Positions 54,556-64,000 are shown, numbered from the stretch's first letter. The stretch is 64,000 nucleotides of DNA from Marinomonas sp. SBI8L (GCF_001624705.1 NZ_JSEO01000004.1:186001-250000), one strand, 5' to 3'. Numbers and translations: made by a program. Notes: a model not told the origin generated them from the sequence alone.

Positions 54556-55337
54556 TAGGTTGTTTTCCCTCTAGGCAAACTCAACCCATATTGATCTAAC
54601 AAGGTCTTCCAATATTCATCTTTAGGCAGGCTATTTACTATACGAGATAAAGCATTAACCACATTTTCATCATGATTCACTAAGATATGGCGAGTGTAGG
54701 TTTTAAGAGGATTAGGCGAATAATAAATTTTATGGCTAAGTTTCATTTCTTTTTCGTAATACTTCATCGTCGACAAAGGAATCAAAAAACTACTGACTCT
54801 GTCCTTCAATAACATGCCAATATTTTGCCTAGCCGTTGTCACATCTTTACGTGCTATTTTTCCTGCATCTATTTCTTTCTGAATGCCGCCATATAAATGA
54901 CCTCGAATCCCGCCTAACACAAAGCCTTGCTGCATCAGAGATTCGGGGCCGCTATAAATAAAAGGGGTTCTCGCTCTAGACACAAAGGCTTGCTCGTCTT
55001 CAAGCACCCTAGGAGTCCAATCGTATTTTTCCCGTTTTATATCCGCAAAAAAGACAGGGTTAACCCAGAGCACAGCCCCCTTAACACCCTCTTTAAGATA
55101 AGAGTCCAATCGTTTTCTTGGTACTATTTTCAGCTCATATTGATAGGGACTATCTGTTTCGAATAGGTTTAGCATCTCAACAAAGTCGTAGTTTAAACCC
55201 TTTCTATCTGACTTGCTAATCACAAAGGGAGGGTAATCGTAATAACTCCATAAAGTCACTACTTCTTTACTTTTAAGCCCAGAACTAAAGATCAAACCAG
55301 ATAAAATAATAAGAGGAATGAATAGTGTTTTCAGCAC
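54552..55337 (-). CDS. Periplasmic solute-binding-like protein, copy 1
   Basis: The start is a GTG at 55337 with GGAG 8 bp upstream, giving 261 residues; a longer frame to 55412 has no binding site. A signal peptide (LKTLFIPLIILSGLIFSSG) precedes a type II solute-binding fold (SBP_bac_3-like) beginning VVTLWSYYDYPPFVIS, with LKIVPRKRLDSYLKEGVKGAV and GGIRGHLYGGIQKEIDAGKI. No transporter permease is nearby, so it may be a sensor or orphan binding protein. Close paralogue directly upstream. Confidence 0.8.
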   Translation of the reverse strand: MLKTLFIPLIILSGLIFSSGLKSKEVVTLWSYYDYPPFVISKSDRKGLNYDFVEMLNLFETDSPYQYELKIVPRKRLDSYLKEGVKGAVLWVNPVFFADIKREKYDWTPRVLEDEQAFVSRARTPFIYSGPESLMQQGFVLGGIRGHLYGGIQKEIDAGKIARKDVTTARQNIGMLLKDRVSSFLIPLSTMKYYEKEMKLSHKIYYSPNPLKTYTRHILVNHDENVVNALSRIVNSLPKDEYWKTLLDQYGLSLPRGKTTY

Positions 55338-55426
55338 AAGAAGCTCCTGAACATTGGGAAAAGTAAGCTTTAAATTAAACCCACTCAACCAATAATAGAT
55401 GATAAAACCCACGCTTGCTGGTCGCT

Positions 55427-56293
55427 CTAATAATCCGTCTTTTTACCAAGAGGTGCATCAAGACCATATTGATCTAACAGAGCTAACCAATAATCGTCCT
55501 GATCAAGTTGCTTGACCACCTTATCTAAAGCCTGAAACACACTCGAATTATGATTCACTAAAATGTGCCTTGTATAAGAGTTAAGGGGGGTCGGCGAATA
55601 ATAAACCTTATGGGTTAGCTTCATTTCTTTTTCATAGTACTTCATGGTAGTTAAGGGAATTAAAAAACTATCCACTCTGTTTTTTAAAAGCATGCCGATA
55701 TTTTGTTTAACATAGCTCACGTCACTGCGAATAATCTTACCCGCGTCAATTTCCTCTTGTATGCCACCATATAAATGGCCACGAATACCTCCTAAAACAA
55801 AGCCCGGTTTCATTAGAGAGCTCGGACCATCAAAAATAAAAGGGCTTTTACTTTTGGAAATAAAACTTTGCTCGTCTTCTAATAAGCGCTCTGTCCAACG
55901 ATATTTTTGCCTTTGTGTATCAGCGAAGAAGACAGGATTAACCCACAAAACAGCCCCTTGAAAACCATTATTGAGATAAGAATCGAGCCGTTTTCTAGGT
56001 ACAACTTCCAGCTCATATTGATAGGACTCATCATTTGAGAAAAGGTTAAGTAGTTCGACAAAGTCGTAACTCAGGCCCTTTTTATCCGACATACTGATGA
56101 CAAAAGGCGGGTAATCATAATAACTCCAGAGAGTCACAACTTTCTTACTTTCTAGGGAAGTGCCATTAGCTAAGGAATAGCCATTAGCTAAAGAAGAGCC
56201 ATTAGTTTTTGAAGTGTCGATCAAAGGTGAGCTAACAAGAGAAGAGCTAAAAAAACACAAAAACAGGGATAACGCCAAAAAACAATTACGCAC
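55427..56293 (-). CDS. Periplasmic solute-binding-like protein, copy 2
   Basis: 288 residues from a GTG at 56293 (AGGTGG 4 bp upstream). Very similar to copy 1 over the whole mature region (VVTLWSYYDYPPFVIS, GGIRGHLYGGIQEEIDAGKI, FLIPLTTMKYYEKEMKL). Unlike copy 1 it has a linker after the signal peptide made of a short repeat (SLANGYSLANGTSLES), encoded by an 18-bp tandem repeat at about 56161-56212. No ABC permease or ATPase is adjacent. Tandem duplication, 89 bp apart. Confidence 0.8.
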   Translation of the reverse strand: MRNCFLALSLFLCFFSSSLVSSPLIDTSKTNGSSLANGYSLANGTSLESKKVVTLWSYYDYPPFVISMSDKKGLSYDFVELLNLFSNDESYQYELEVVPRKRLDSYLNNGFQGAVLWVNPVFFADTQRQKYRWTERLLEDEQSFISKSKSPFIFDGPSSLMKPGFVLGGIRGHLYGGIQEEIDAGKIIRSDVSYVKQNIGMLLKNRVDSFLIPLTTMKYYEKEMKLTHKVYYSPTPLNSYTRHILVNHNSSVFQALDKVVKQLDQDDYWLALLDQYGLDAPLGKKTDY

Positions 56294-56466
56294 AAAACCA
56301 CCTAGAGACGAATCTCTTTTTGCTTATATTTTAAACAATAAAAATATAAACGATTGGTCAATATTCATGCAATTTTGACGTTTTCACTTTATGAGAAGAA
56401 AGACCACCAACAAGAACTTATAGTGGCCTTGATATTATGTCGTGCGCAGCATTCATGCGGGCTCTG

Positions 56467-56820
56467 TTATAATAAATTAGCACCATCGAATTCAGACAAA
56501 CTCAGTTGCTTTAAATCTAAGTCATCAACACAATTCAGGTTTACACGATAAAAGCCTGGTTTACGCAAAGTTTGGTGAAAAGGGTAAATACCGCACTGAT
56601 TACAAAAATGATGTTTAGCCACTTCAGTGCCAAAGGTATAAGTTGATAAAGCCCCTTGTTGAATGTCTCTTTGCAACTCAGCTTCACTCACAACAAAAGC
56701 ACTCATAATAGCGCCCTTCTTAACACACAAAGAGCAATTGCAGGTTAGCCCCTCAGTAATTTGAGGGACATCGAAAGCGAATTTCACACTGCCGCAATGA
56801 CACTGACCAGAATACTGCAT
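56467..56820 (-). CDS. GFA/CENP-V-family zinc protein
   Basis: A 117-residue protein of the glutathione-dependent formaldehyde-activating enzyme family: zinc ligands in GQCHCGSVKF, CNCSLCVKKG and FCNQCGIYPFH. Many members of this family have no proven formaldehyde activity, so only a zinc-binding role is safe. Monocistronic by spacing. Confidence 0.88.
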   Translation of the reverse strand: MQYSGQCHCGSVKFAFDVPQITEGLTCNCSLCVKKGAIMSAFVVSEAELQRDIQQGALSTYTFGTEVAKHHFCNQCGIYPFHQTLRKPGFYRVNLNCVDDLDLKQLSLSEFDGANLL

Positions 56821-56981
56821 ATAAAACCTCGACCTTAGCTAATTATTTATGGATAAAAGCATTAAACAAATTCAGGCTAAATAGCGTAAACTCTTGCGGT
56901 TAAGAGAAGCAAGCTTCAAAAACCTAAAAAAAGAGTAAGCTTTTAACGATCTAAACCAACTAACAAGCCTAGAGAAAGCAT

Positions 56982-57269
56982 TTGAAACCCTTTAAAGTCA
57001 CAGACCTACCAAAGCATATAACTTATCAAATGACAGCCATCCCAAGCGATGACGCAAGAGTCTCTGGCACGCCAGATAAAACCCCTTTTAATAAACAAGA
57101 AGCCGCCGAAGTACATTACCTTATCACCCGCTTCGCCAGCGCTAAGCGCCTAAAGCTTAAAAAGTCACTGGTCAAAGTGGCAGAGGTGATTCATGCAGAG
57201 CTGCCAAAAGAGCAAAAAACTCAGATTGAAGCCATGAAGTGGCTACAGGCGAACTGGAATAAGTTTTAG
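56982..57269 (+). CDS. Small hypothetical protein
   Basis: A 95-residue protein, apparently from a TTG start (KPFKVTDLPKHITYQMTAIP); the first internal ATG would lose 16 residues. Basic and helical in the second half (RFASAKRLKLKKSLVKVAEV). Not recognised. A terminator follows. Confidence 0.55.
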   Translation: MKPFKVTDLPKHITYQMTAIPSDDARVSGTPDKTPFNKQEAAEVHYLITRFASAKRLKLKKSLVKVAEVIHAELPKEQKTQIEAMKWLQANWNKF

Positions 57270-57298
57270 TGCCTTATTCCGTTTTCAACAAATACAAA

Positions 57299-57330
57299 AA
57301 AGCCGATGAGACTATAACCTCATCGGCTTT
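57299..57330 (+). terminator. Terminator after small hypothetical gene
   Basis: AAAGCCGATGAG (57299-57310), 8-nt loop, CTCATCGGCTTT (57319-57330), preceded by an A run. 12-bp perfect stem. Confidence 0.88.
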
Positions 57331-57389
57331 GTTAATCACTAGTACCTAATCGCAAACCCATTGCGACCTAGCACTTAGCGGGATTTTGT

Positions 57390-57638
57390 TTTCAGGCGAG
57401 GCATAAAGTACGCAGCGCGGGAGTTTATAGGCATAAACGACCAAGCGAGTAGCTTTATAACAACGCCTGAAAGCAAAAGAGCCTTAGTGCTTATACCAAC
57501 ACTAAGGCTCTCTTACTCATATTCCAGACGTTCAAAAAATGCAGTGCGTGAGTTTATAAGAATAAACGACCAAGCGAGTAGCTTTATAACAAAGTCTGAA
57601 AGCAAAAGAGCCTTAGTGCTTATACAAGACTAAAGCTC
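57390..57638. repeat. Two copies of an extragenic inverted-repeat unit plus hairpin, 129-bp period
   Basis: Unit 1 (57390-57472) is bounded by TTTCAGGCG and CGCCTGAAA, unit 2 (57525-57598) by CAGAC and GTCTG. They share an identical 31-bp core (57433-57463 and 57562-57592) and an identical 30-bp tail (57467-57496 and 57596-57625). Each is followed by a hairpin: GAGCCTTAGTG/CACTAAGGCTC at 57479-57510, and a one-mismatch version at 57608-57638. The second hairpin lies just past the glcB stop. The segment looks like a glcB terminator plus a REP-like element, tandemly duplicated. Confidence 0.75.
57608..57638 (-). terminator. Terminator of glcB (within repeat copy 2)
   Basis: GAGCCTTAGT (57608-57617) pairs with ACTAAAGCTC (57629-57638) with one C-A mismatch. 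Located 10 bp after the malate synthase stop. Confidence 0.6.
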
Positions 57639-57647
57639 AATCCAAAA

Positions 57648-59816
57648 CTATACGGCTTTCTTCTCAATGCGGTATGCATGTAAAAGAGGCTCAGTATAAC
57701 CTGAAGGCTGAACTTCACCTTTGAAAACAAGATCACAAGCCGCTTTGAAAGCAATGCCATCAAAGTTAGGTGCCATGTTTACATATTCGCTATCGCCAGC
57801 ATTTTGTCCATCAACAATAGCCGCCATACGCTTCATAGATTCCATAACCTGCTCTTGTGAGCACACGCCGTGTGCTAACCAGTTAGCAAGATGTTGAGAT
57901 GAGATACGCAAGGTCGCTCTGTCTTCCATTAGGCCAACATTATGAATGTCTGGCACTTTAGAACAACCAACACCTGCATCAATCCAACGAACAACATAAC
58001 CTAGGATACCCTGAGCATTGTTGTCGATTTCAAATTGGATCTGCTCAGCAGTCAGTTCACTCGCATCAGCCATTAGCGGGATGCTTAGAATATCATCTAG
58101 GCTAGCTCGACCACGGCTTGAAAGTGCTTCTTGGCGTTCAAAAACACTGACTTGATGGTAGTGAGTACTGTGCAAAGTCGCACCGTTTGGCGAAGGAACC
58201 CAAGCTGTGTTAGCACCAGATTTAGGGTGACCAATTTTTTGCTCTAGCATGGCAGCCATTTCATCTGGCATAGCCCACATACCTTTACCGATTTGTGATT
58301 TACCTGGAAGGCCGCATTCGATACCGACATCAACGTTCCAATCTTCGTAAGCTTGAATCCAAGCTTGTTGCTTCATGGCAGATTTAGGCACAAAAGCACC
58401 AGCATGCATAGAGGTATGAATTTCATCACCAGTACGATCAAGGAAACCTGTGTTGATGAATACAACACGTTCAGAAGCGGCACGAATACATTCTTTTAAG
58501 TTAACAGTAGTACGACGCTCTTCGTCCATGATGCCAACTTTCAGCGTATTGCGAGCAAGACCAAGTGCATCTTCAACACGGCCAAATAGCTCAACAGCGA
58601 AAGCCACTTCTTCAGGACCATGCATTTTTGGTTTAACAATGTTCACACTACCAGCACGGCTATTCGTTAGCGTATTGGTTTTGTTTACATCATGCATAGC
58701 GGCAAGCACAGTCACCATGGCATCCATGATACCTTCTGGCACTTCATTACCGTCTTTATCAAGGATCGCAGGGTTAGTCATTAAATGGCCAACATTACGA
58801 ACAAACAGCATACTACGGCCGTGAAGTACAAGTTCAGCACCATCAGCACCGGTGTAAACACGATCAGGGTTTAACGTACGGGTTACGGTTTTGCCATTTT
58901 TTTCAAATGACTCTTCCAAAGTGCCCTTCATTAGGCCTAACCAGTTTGAATAAACTTCAACTTTATCTTCTGCATCTACCGCTGCAACAGAGTCTTCACA
59001 GTCCATAATGGTTGTGATTGCTGCTTCTACGATTAGATCTTGAATGCCAGCGCTATCAGTTTTACCAACTACGCCATTAGCATCAATCAAGATCTCAATA
59101 TGCAAGGCATTGTTTTTAAGCAAGATTGCACTAGGTGCACTTGCTTCGCCACGGTAACCAACAAATTTTTCTGGCTGAGCCAAACCCGTTGTTGTGCCAT
59201 CAGCTAAAGTAACAACTAATTGGCCATTTTCGACAACATAAGCTTGAGTACCAACATGAGAACCATTTAATAAAGGCGCAGCATTGTTTAGGTGATTACG
59301 AGCAAAAGCAATGACCTTGTTGCCACGAGCTGGGTTATAACCTTTACCTTTTTCAGCGCCACCTTCATCAGAAATCGCATCTGTACCATAAAGAGCATCA
59401 TATAAACTGCCCCAACGACCGTTTGCAGCATTAAGTGCAAAACGTGCATTCTTAACAGGTACGACTAGCTGAGGGCCAGCTTGCTCTGCAATCTCAACAT
59501 CAACATTGGCTGTTGTGATTTTAAAATCAGGACCTTCAGGAAGTAGGTAACCGATTTCTTGTAAAAAGGCTTTATATGCGACTGCGTCATGCGCTTGACC
59601 CGCACGCTCTTTATGCCAAGCATCAATTTGTGCTTGTAAGCTTTCACGCTTCGCTAACAGATCTTTGTTTTTTGGTGCCAGATCAGTCAGAATGGCTTCG
59701 AAGCTAGCCCAAAATTGCTTCGTTTCAATACCTGTTCCAGGTACGATTTTATCATTCACTAGTTGCCAAAGGTTTTCGGCAATTTGTAAGCCACCTTCTT
59801 GAATTCTTGCAGTCAT
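57648..59816 (-). CDS. glcB: Malate synthase G
   Basis: Condenses glyoxylate and acetyl-CoA to malate in the glyoxylate shunt. 722 residues, the same as E. coli GlcB (723). Seen: [40 protein letters not shown], the [14 protein letters not shown] block, [36 protein letters not shown] (in parts) and [23 protein letters not shown] (in parts) with catalytic Arg/Asp residues. Divergent from aceA, which supplies its glyoxylate. Confidence 0.95.
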   Translation of the reverse strand: MTARIQEGGLQIAENLWQLVNDKIVPGTGIETKQFWASFEAILTDLAPKNKDLLAKRESLQAQIDAWHKERAGQAHDAVAYKAFLQEIGYLLPEGPDFKITTANVDVEIAEQAGPQLVVPVKNARFALNAANGRWGSLYDALYGTDAISDEGGAEKGKGYNPARGNKVIAFARNHLNNAAPLLNGSHVGTQAYVVENGQLVVTLADGTTTGLAQPEKFVGYRGEASAPSAILLKNNALHIEILIDANGVVGKTDSAGIQDLIVEAAITTIMDCEDSVAAVDAEDKVEVYSNWLGLMKGTLEESFEKNGKTVTRTLNPDRVYTGADGAELVLHGRSMLFVRNVGHLMTNPAILDKDGNEVPEGIMDAMVTVLAAMHDVNKTNTLTNSRAGSVNIVKPKMHGPEEVAFAVELFGRVEDALGLARNTLKVGIMDEERRTTVNLKECIRAASERVVFINTGFLDRTGDEIHTSMHAGAFVPKSAMKQQAWIQAYEDWNVDVGIECGLPGKSQIGKGMWAMPDEMAAMLEQKIGHPKSGANTAWVPSPNGATLHSTHYHQVSVFERQEALSSRGRASLDDILSIPLMADASELTAEQIQFEIDNNAQGILGYVVRWIDAGVGCSKVPDIHNVGLMEDRATLRISSQHLANWLAHGVCSQEQVMESMKRMAAIVDGQNAGDSEYVNMAPNFDGIAFKAACDLVFKGEVQPSGYTEPLLHAYRIEKKAV

Positions 59817-60392
59817 AAACCCCTTCCTAATCTTTAACTTTTAGTCTTACTAGTTTGCTCATTTAGCATGAGTTGATTGTATCAGAATTTCATTTTGTGA
59901 AACATATGTTACGAGCTGTTAACACTTATTCCTCACATTCATACAAATAATAAGATCATTCATACAAAAAATGATCATTTCAATTATCACTGACTAACTA
60001 TATTTGCTTTTTTCACTAGGCAAAATTGTAATTTATTTTCACAAATTGCTATCAAGCCAGTAAAAACAACAAAAACTTGTACTAAAGCTACATACAGCGC
60101 CGATTAAGCAGGCTTTTCAATAAATATAGCTGTCTATAAATATGACCCCATTTCATTGAAAAAGCACATTCATATTCTAAATGATAGTAATGCACAATAT
60201 AGATTAGACTAATTCAGGTTAAATTCTCTATGCTGTTTCACATGGTCAAGCAAGCGCTAACGCAAGCAAATGTTAATGACCAGATGCAAAGCTTAGAAAG
60301 AAACTGAGTCCTTAATAAGCTTCATCAAAAAAACAAAAATTTAATAAACAGTGCTAACTAAGTAGTGCAACTGTCACCAGTGAGGAAGAAAC
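59817..60392. promoter_or_regulatory. Divergent glcB / aceA control region
   Basis: A 576-bp AT-rich region without a recognisable gene; it must hold promoters for both glyoxylate-shunt enzymes. I saw no strong palindrome; TTGTGAAACATATGTTACG (59895-59913) is only a weak CRP-like match. AGTGAGGAAG lies before the aceA ATG. Confidence 0.35.
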
Positions 60393-61988
60393 ATGTCAAA
60401 CTATAAAAACGATATCGACACTACCGCTAGCCTTATCGCATCTCAAGGTGCGCCATGGAATGCAATTAACCCTGAGTTTGCCGCTCGTATGCGTGCTCAA
60501 AACCAATTTAAAACTGGCCTAGACATTGCCCGTTATACTGCAAAAATTATGCGTGCAGATATGGAGCGTTACGATGCTGACTCTTCACAGTACACTCAGT
60601 CTCTAGGTTGCTGGCACGGTTTTATCGGCCAGCAAAAAATGATCTCTATTAAAAAACATTTTAATAGCACAGATCGCCGTTACCTTTACCTTTCAGGCTG
60701 GATGGTTGCTGCTCTTCGCTCTGAGTTTGGTCCACTTCCTGACCAATCTATGCACGAGAAGACCTCTGTATCTGGTTTGATCGAAGAGCTATACACCTTC
60801 CTACGTCAAGCAGACGCTCGTGAACTAGGTGAATTATTCCGTAACTTAGATGCGGCTCGTGATGCTGGTGACAATGCTGCTGAAGATAAAGTACAAGCTG
60901 AAATCGAGAACTACCAAACTCATATCGTGCCTATCATTGCCGATATCGATGCAGGTTTTGGTAACGAAGAAGCGACTTACCTACTAGCAAAACAAATGAT
61001 CGAAGCGGGTGCTTGCTGTATCCAGATCGAAAACCAAGTATCTGACGAAAAACAATGTGGTCACCAAGACGGTAAAGTAACTGTGCCACATGAAGACTTC
61101 TTAGCGAAAATCCGTGCGGTTCGTTACGCTTTCCTAGAACTAGGCATTGAAGACGGTGTCATCGTTGCACGTACTGACTCTTTGGGTGCTGGCCTAACTA
61201 AGCAGATCGCTGTAACCGCTGCTGAAGGTGATCTAGGTGATCAATACAACAACTTCCTAGATGTGGAAGAAGTTGATGCAAGCAATATGAAAAATGGTGA
61301 TGTACTACTTAACCAAAAAGGCAAACTGGTTCGTCCTAAGCGTCTTCCTAGTAACTTGTTCCAGTTCAAGAAAGGTTCTGGTGAAGATCGCGTAGTACTG
61401 GACTGCATTACTTCTCTACAAAACGGTGCTGATCTACTTTGGATCGAAACAGAGAAACCACACGTACAGCAGATTGCTGGCATGGTTAACCGTATTCGTG
61501 AAGTGGTGCCAAATGCGAAGCTTGTTTACAACAACTCTCCATCTTTCAACTGGACGTTAAACTTCCGTCAGCAAACATTTGATGCTTGGACTGAAGCGGG
61601 TAAAGACGTATCAGCTTATGATCGTAACAACCTAATGTCTGTTGAATACGATGAAACAGATCTAGCAGCAGAAGCAGACGAGCGTATCCGTACTTTCCAA
61701 GCTGATGCAGCACGAGAAGCAGGCATCTTCCACCACCTAATTACATTGCCAACTTACCACACAGCAGCATTGTCTACTGACAATCTTGCGAAAGAGTACT
61801 TCGGTGAGCAAGGCATGCTAGGTTATGTGAAAGGTGTTCAACGCCAAGAAATCCGCCAAGGTATCGCTTGTGTGAAACACCAAGCAATGGCTGGCTCTAA
61901 CATGGGTGATGATCACAAAGAGTACTTCTCTGGTGATGCCGCGCTAAAAGCGTCTGGTAAAGACAACACCATGAACCAATTTGGTTAA
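60393..61988 (+). CDS. aceA: Isocitrate lyase (long form)
   Basis: Cleaves isocitrate to succinate and glyoxylate. At 531 residues this is the long form found in Pseudomonas and Acinetobacter, not the 434-residue E. coli type. Motifs: IIADIDAGFGNEEATYLLAK (metal binding), the signature EKQCGHQDGKV with the catalytic Cys, VIVARTDSLGAGL, and YNNSPSFNWTLNF. Divergent from glcB. Confidence 0.95.
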   Translation: MSNYKNDIDTTASLIASQGAPWNAINPEFAARMRAQNQFKTGLDIARYTAKIMRADMERYDADSSQYTQSLGCWHGFIGQQKMISIKKHFNSTDRRYLYLSGWMVAALRSEFGPLPDQSMHEKTSVSGLIEELYTFLRQADARELGELFRNLDAARDAGDNAAEDKVQAEIENYQTHIVPIIADIDAGFGNEEATYLLAKQMIEAGACCIQIENQVSDEKQCGHQDGKVTVPHEDFLAKIRAVRYAFLELGIEDGVIVARTDSLGAGLTKQIAVTAAEGDLGDQYNNFLDVEEVDASNMKNGDVLLNQKGKLVRPKRLPSNLFQFKKGSGEDRVVLDCITSLQNGADLLWIETEKPHVQQIAGMVNRIREVVPNAKLVYNNSPSFNWTLNFRQQTFDAWTEAGKDVSAYDRNNLMSVEYDETDLAAEADERIRTFQADAAREAGIFHHLITLPTYHTAALSTDNLAKEYFGEQGMLGYVKGVQRQEIRQGIACVKHQAMAGSNMGDDHKEYFSGDAALKASGKDNTMNQFG

Positions 61989-62053
61989 TTCTCTGCCTCC
62001 CCGCATTAGAGCTGATTGACATAGGCTCGAAAAAGAGAGTTACCAAAACCCTG

Positions 62054-62090
62054 AAAAGAGGCTGGCTACCATAAGTCCAGCCTCTTTTTT
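62054..62090 (+). terminator. Terminator of aceA
   Basis: AAAAGAGGCTGG (62054-62065) pairs with CCAGCCTCTTTT around an 11-nt loop, followed by further T. Confidence 0.9.
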
Positions 62091-62163
62091 TTGGCTTTTA
62101 ATCTCTAATAAAAAGACAAATCTTAATCTGAGAAACTTATCCTAGATAAACTCAATAAGGTTA

Positions 62164-62568
62164 TCAGTCACTCGCTAAAGCATCCCACCAGTCGTAAACA
62201 TACAAAGCAAGATAGATAGGCAAAAGCGCCCAAATAAGAGGGTCGTCCCAAAAGGAAAAAGTGGTTCCAATTGCCGCGATGGCAAGCACCATAAGTTCGG
62301 TGACACCAACAAATAAAAGAAACTTAGTGATATGAACAAAATAACGCTGAACGGTATGAGCTAACTTAGTCTTTTGGTAGGTTGCTTCAAATACACCAAT
62401 GATACCTGCGGCCATTAACAAACCTATCACAGTCAAGATAGATGACTGATTCGATTTATCCATTTCAGCCATACTCTCAAAGGTATTCAAAAACAAAATA
62501 GGAGCTACCAGCCCCAACAAAATACCTTGTTTAATCGCTACTTCTAAATAGAACTTAGGTTTTTCCAT
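62164..62568 (-). CDS. Small integral membrane protein, unrecognised
   Basis: A 134-residue protein with about four predicted transmembrane helices (GILLGLVAPILFLNTF, SILTVIGLLMAAGIIGVF, KFLLFVGVTELMVLAIAAIG, DPLIWALLPIYLALYVYDWW). No recognised family. It lies 87 bp downstream of the amidohydrolase gene on the same strand and could be its operon partner. Confidence 0.65.
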   Translation of the reverse strand: MEKPKFYLEVAIKQGILLGLVAPILFLNTFESMAEMDKSNQSSILTVIGLLMAAGIIGVFEATYQKTKLAHTVQRYFVHITKFLLFVGVTELMVLAIAAIGTTFSFWDDPLIWALLPIYLALYVYDWWDALASD

Positions 62569-62655
62569 TTATAGCCAATCTCCTGGGCTTTTTAGCTTTC
62601 GTTTAAGAGAAAGGCTGGGCTCAATTTATGCAAAACTGAAAACAGCCTTAAACGA

Positions 62656-64000
62656 TTAATTCTCAGAATCAAAGACAACTTTGCCTTGTAACATTGTCAT
62701 CAGGATTTCAGTGTCAGCAATCTTATTAACACGCATTTGTCTTATGTCCTTTTCTAAGATCGCAAAGTCAGCGGATTTCCCCACTTCAATAGAGCCTGTC
62801 ACCGCTTCCAAACCCAAGCTGTGAGCAGAATTAATCGTATAAGCCTCTATCGCACTTTCAACATCAGGAAGGCCAGTCTTCCCCATGATGACACTGTTAG
62901 CGATACCCACTAATGGATTAATATCATGCACATTCCAATCACTGCTTAGCGTGACGTTTGCCTTGGTGTCATAAATAGCTCTTAAATTCATCAAGGCTTT
63001 AGTACGTTTTGCCCCTAAAAAAGCCTCTGCCCATTGATGCTCATGATAAGCGACGTAATCTGAACCTACCTGGAAATCGGCAGTAATATCAAGCATTTCA
63101 AAGCGTGGTACATCTTCTTTATCCACCAGCTCTATGTGCGTTAAGGTATAAGGTTTGCTGGAACCTAGGTCTCGCATGGCAGCAATAGCATTTAGAGACT
63201 CCTGCACTGCGCCATCACCAATGGCATGGATATGCGCACTGAAGCCAATTTTATCTAGTTCACTCAACCAAGTTTTCATTTTTTGAGGCGGTATATAGTT
63301 GATACCACGGGGCTCATCAGGAATATAAGTATCAAAATAAGGTGTTAGCATTTTAGCTGTGCCATTAATAAAAATACCATCACTGTACATCTTCACCTGA
63401 TCGACCAATAACAGATTCTTCTCATTTCGAGATTGAATAGTCGATAGATAGGTCAATTGCTCTGCCATAGGATCTGTTGGGTAAATCCAAGGCCTTAAAG
63501 ATACGCGCGCGGTGAGATCACCTAACTTTTGTGCTTCTTGCCACACTTCATACCAACCCCGTTTCCAATATAAACGGCCATCGCCAATCGTAGTAATACC
63601 ATGAGCTGCAGCCTGCTCAAGGCCAGCCATCAAACCGTCATAACTTTGATCAAATTGGTTACTTAGACTATTCCAAGCCATCTCCATCACAATATCACCG
63701 GCGTTATCCATCAGAATGCCATTCAGCTCGCCTGTTTCTTCATCCTTTAGAATCTTCCCGCCTTGAGGCTCTGGAGAGTATTTAGTAATGCCAGCTTGTT
63801 TTAATGCCACAGAGTTAACCCACATAGAATGAGAAGTCTGCTCCATCAAGACTACAGGCTGATCAGGGAAAATCTTATCTATCACTTCTAACGGCGTATA
63901 AGGCCCTCTTTCTAATAACAAGGCATCAATTGAAAACCCATAACCCGTTAACCATTCATTTGGATTCGCATTTCGACGACAAGCTTTTAAATAACGAACC
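62656..64000 (-). CDS. YtcJ-like amidohydrolase, 5' end cut by right edge
   Basis: The reading frame is open from the right edge (it begins mid-protein with VRYLKACRRNANPNEWLTGY) to the stop at 62656. A TTG at 63921 can mimic a start but is internal. About 448 residues are visible of perhaps 540-600. Metal-dependent hydrolase features of the Amidohydro_3/YtcJ group: SHSMWVNSVALKQAG, the HAIGDGAVQESLNAI and THIELVDKEDVPRF His segments, LSSDWNVHDINPLVGIANS, and the C-terminal SIEVGKSADFAILEKD. Substrate unknown; many relatives are exported, but the N-terminus is missing. Confidence 0.88.
   Translation of the reverse strand, partial: VRYLKACRRNANPNEWLTGYGFSIDALLLERGPYTPLEVIDKIFPDQPVVLMEQTSHSMWVNSVALKQAGITKYSPEPQGGKILKDEETGELNGILMDNAGDIVMEMAWNSLSNQFDQSYDGLMAGLEQAAAHGITTIGDGRLYWKRGWYEVWQEAQKLGDLTARVSLRPWIYPTDPMAEQLTYLSTIQSRNEKNLLLVDQVKMYSDGIFINGTAKMLTPYFDTYIPDEPRGINYIPPQKMKTWLSELDKIGFSAHIHAIGDGAVQESLNAIAAMRDLGSSKPYTLTHIELVDKEDVPRFEMLDITADFQVGSDYVAYHEHQWAEAFLGAKRTKALMNLRAIYDTKANVTLSSDWNVHDINPLVGIANSVIMGKTGLPDVESAIEAYTINSAHSLGLEAVTGSIEVGKSADFAILEKDIRQMRVNKIADTEILMTMLQGKVVFDSEN

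Noticed and set aside
59895-59913. CRP site upstream of glcB
   Set aside because: Only the TGTGA half matches; the other half is TGTTA instead of TCACA.
63921-64000. Amidohydrolase starting at 63921
   Set aside because: The TTG there is internal; the frame stays open to the window edge and reads as family-like sequence (NEWLTGYGFSIDALLLERG).

Overview
The window is a low-to-moderate GC gammaproteobacterial chromosome segment. The left end has the conserved block hemA / TPR lipoprotein / lolB / ispE / tRNA-Gln / prs / rplY / pth / ychF. Together with an Oceanospirillales-like gene set (TRAP transporter with a UspA partner, TIGR04219-type outer membrane proteins, cobN-type cobalamin genes, long-form isocitrate lyase), this suggests a marine heterotroph, most likely Marinomonas or a close relative. 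The genus is inferred from gene content and order only; no rRNA or search was available.

Layout. 1-7.6 kb: housekeeping genes for tetrapyrroles, lipoprotein sorting, isoprenoids, PRPP and translation; hemA runs off the left edge. 7.7-8.2 kb: five alternating tRNA genes (Gln-Met-Gln-Met-Gln). 8.4-10 kb: a tandem pair of outer-membrane beta-barrel genes. 10-18.8 kb: folE, pldA, a D-2-hydroxyacid dehydrogenase and three GGDEF proteins, one with EAL. 18.8-26.8 kb: a five-gene cobalamin operon, cobJ-cobM-cobW-cobN-cbiX, with two His-rich metal-handling proteins. 27.2-30.2 kb: a secreted delta-class carbonic anhydrase and gamma-glutamyltransferase. 30.3-34.5 kb: a branched-chain 2-oxoacid dehydrogenase operon (E1 alpha-beta fusion plus E2) divergent from an Lrp-type regulator. 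34.5-35.7 kb: two Bor-like lipoproteins; the terminator of one appears to be split by a 0.3-kb inverted-repeat element. 35.9-44.8 kb: accessory metabolism with three LysR regulators, two MDR oxidoreductases and a DctPQM-UspA TRAP operon.

44.8-48.6 kb: ahpF and ahpC lie on the same strand but are separated by an opposite-strand cassette (ParD-like antitoxin, RelE/ParE toxin, an unrecognised 206-207-aa protein). 48.8-51 kb: deoC-deoA. 51.4-57.3 kb: small accessory genes, including an ArsR regulator divergent from two dimeric alpha-beta-barrel proteins, and a tandem pair of orphan periplasmic solute-binding proteins. 57.3-62 kb: glyoxylate shunt, glcB divergent from aceA, with a 129-bp-period tandem duplication downstream of glcB. 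62-64 kb: a small membrane protein and a YtcJ-like amidohydrolase cut by the right edge.

The most interesting signals are: the ispE stop codon lying inside tRNA-Gln; the element splitting the second bor gene's terminator; the toxin-antitoxin plus unknown-ORF cassette between ahpC and ahpF; the 19-bp tandem repeats after the lrp gene; the 129-bp repeat behind glcB; and the ArsR/NIPSNAP/monooxygenase module with a palindromic operator candidate. No prophage, IS transposase or CRISPR array was seen. All homology statements come from recognising motifs and family layouts by eye.
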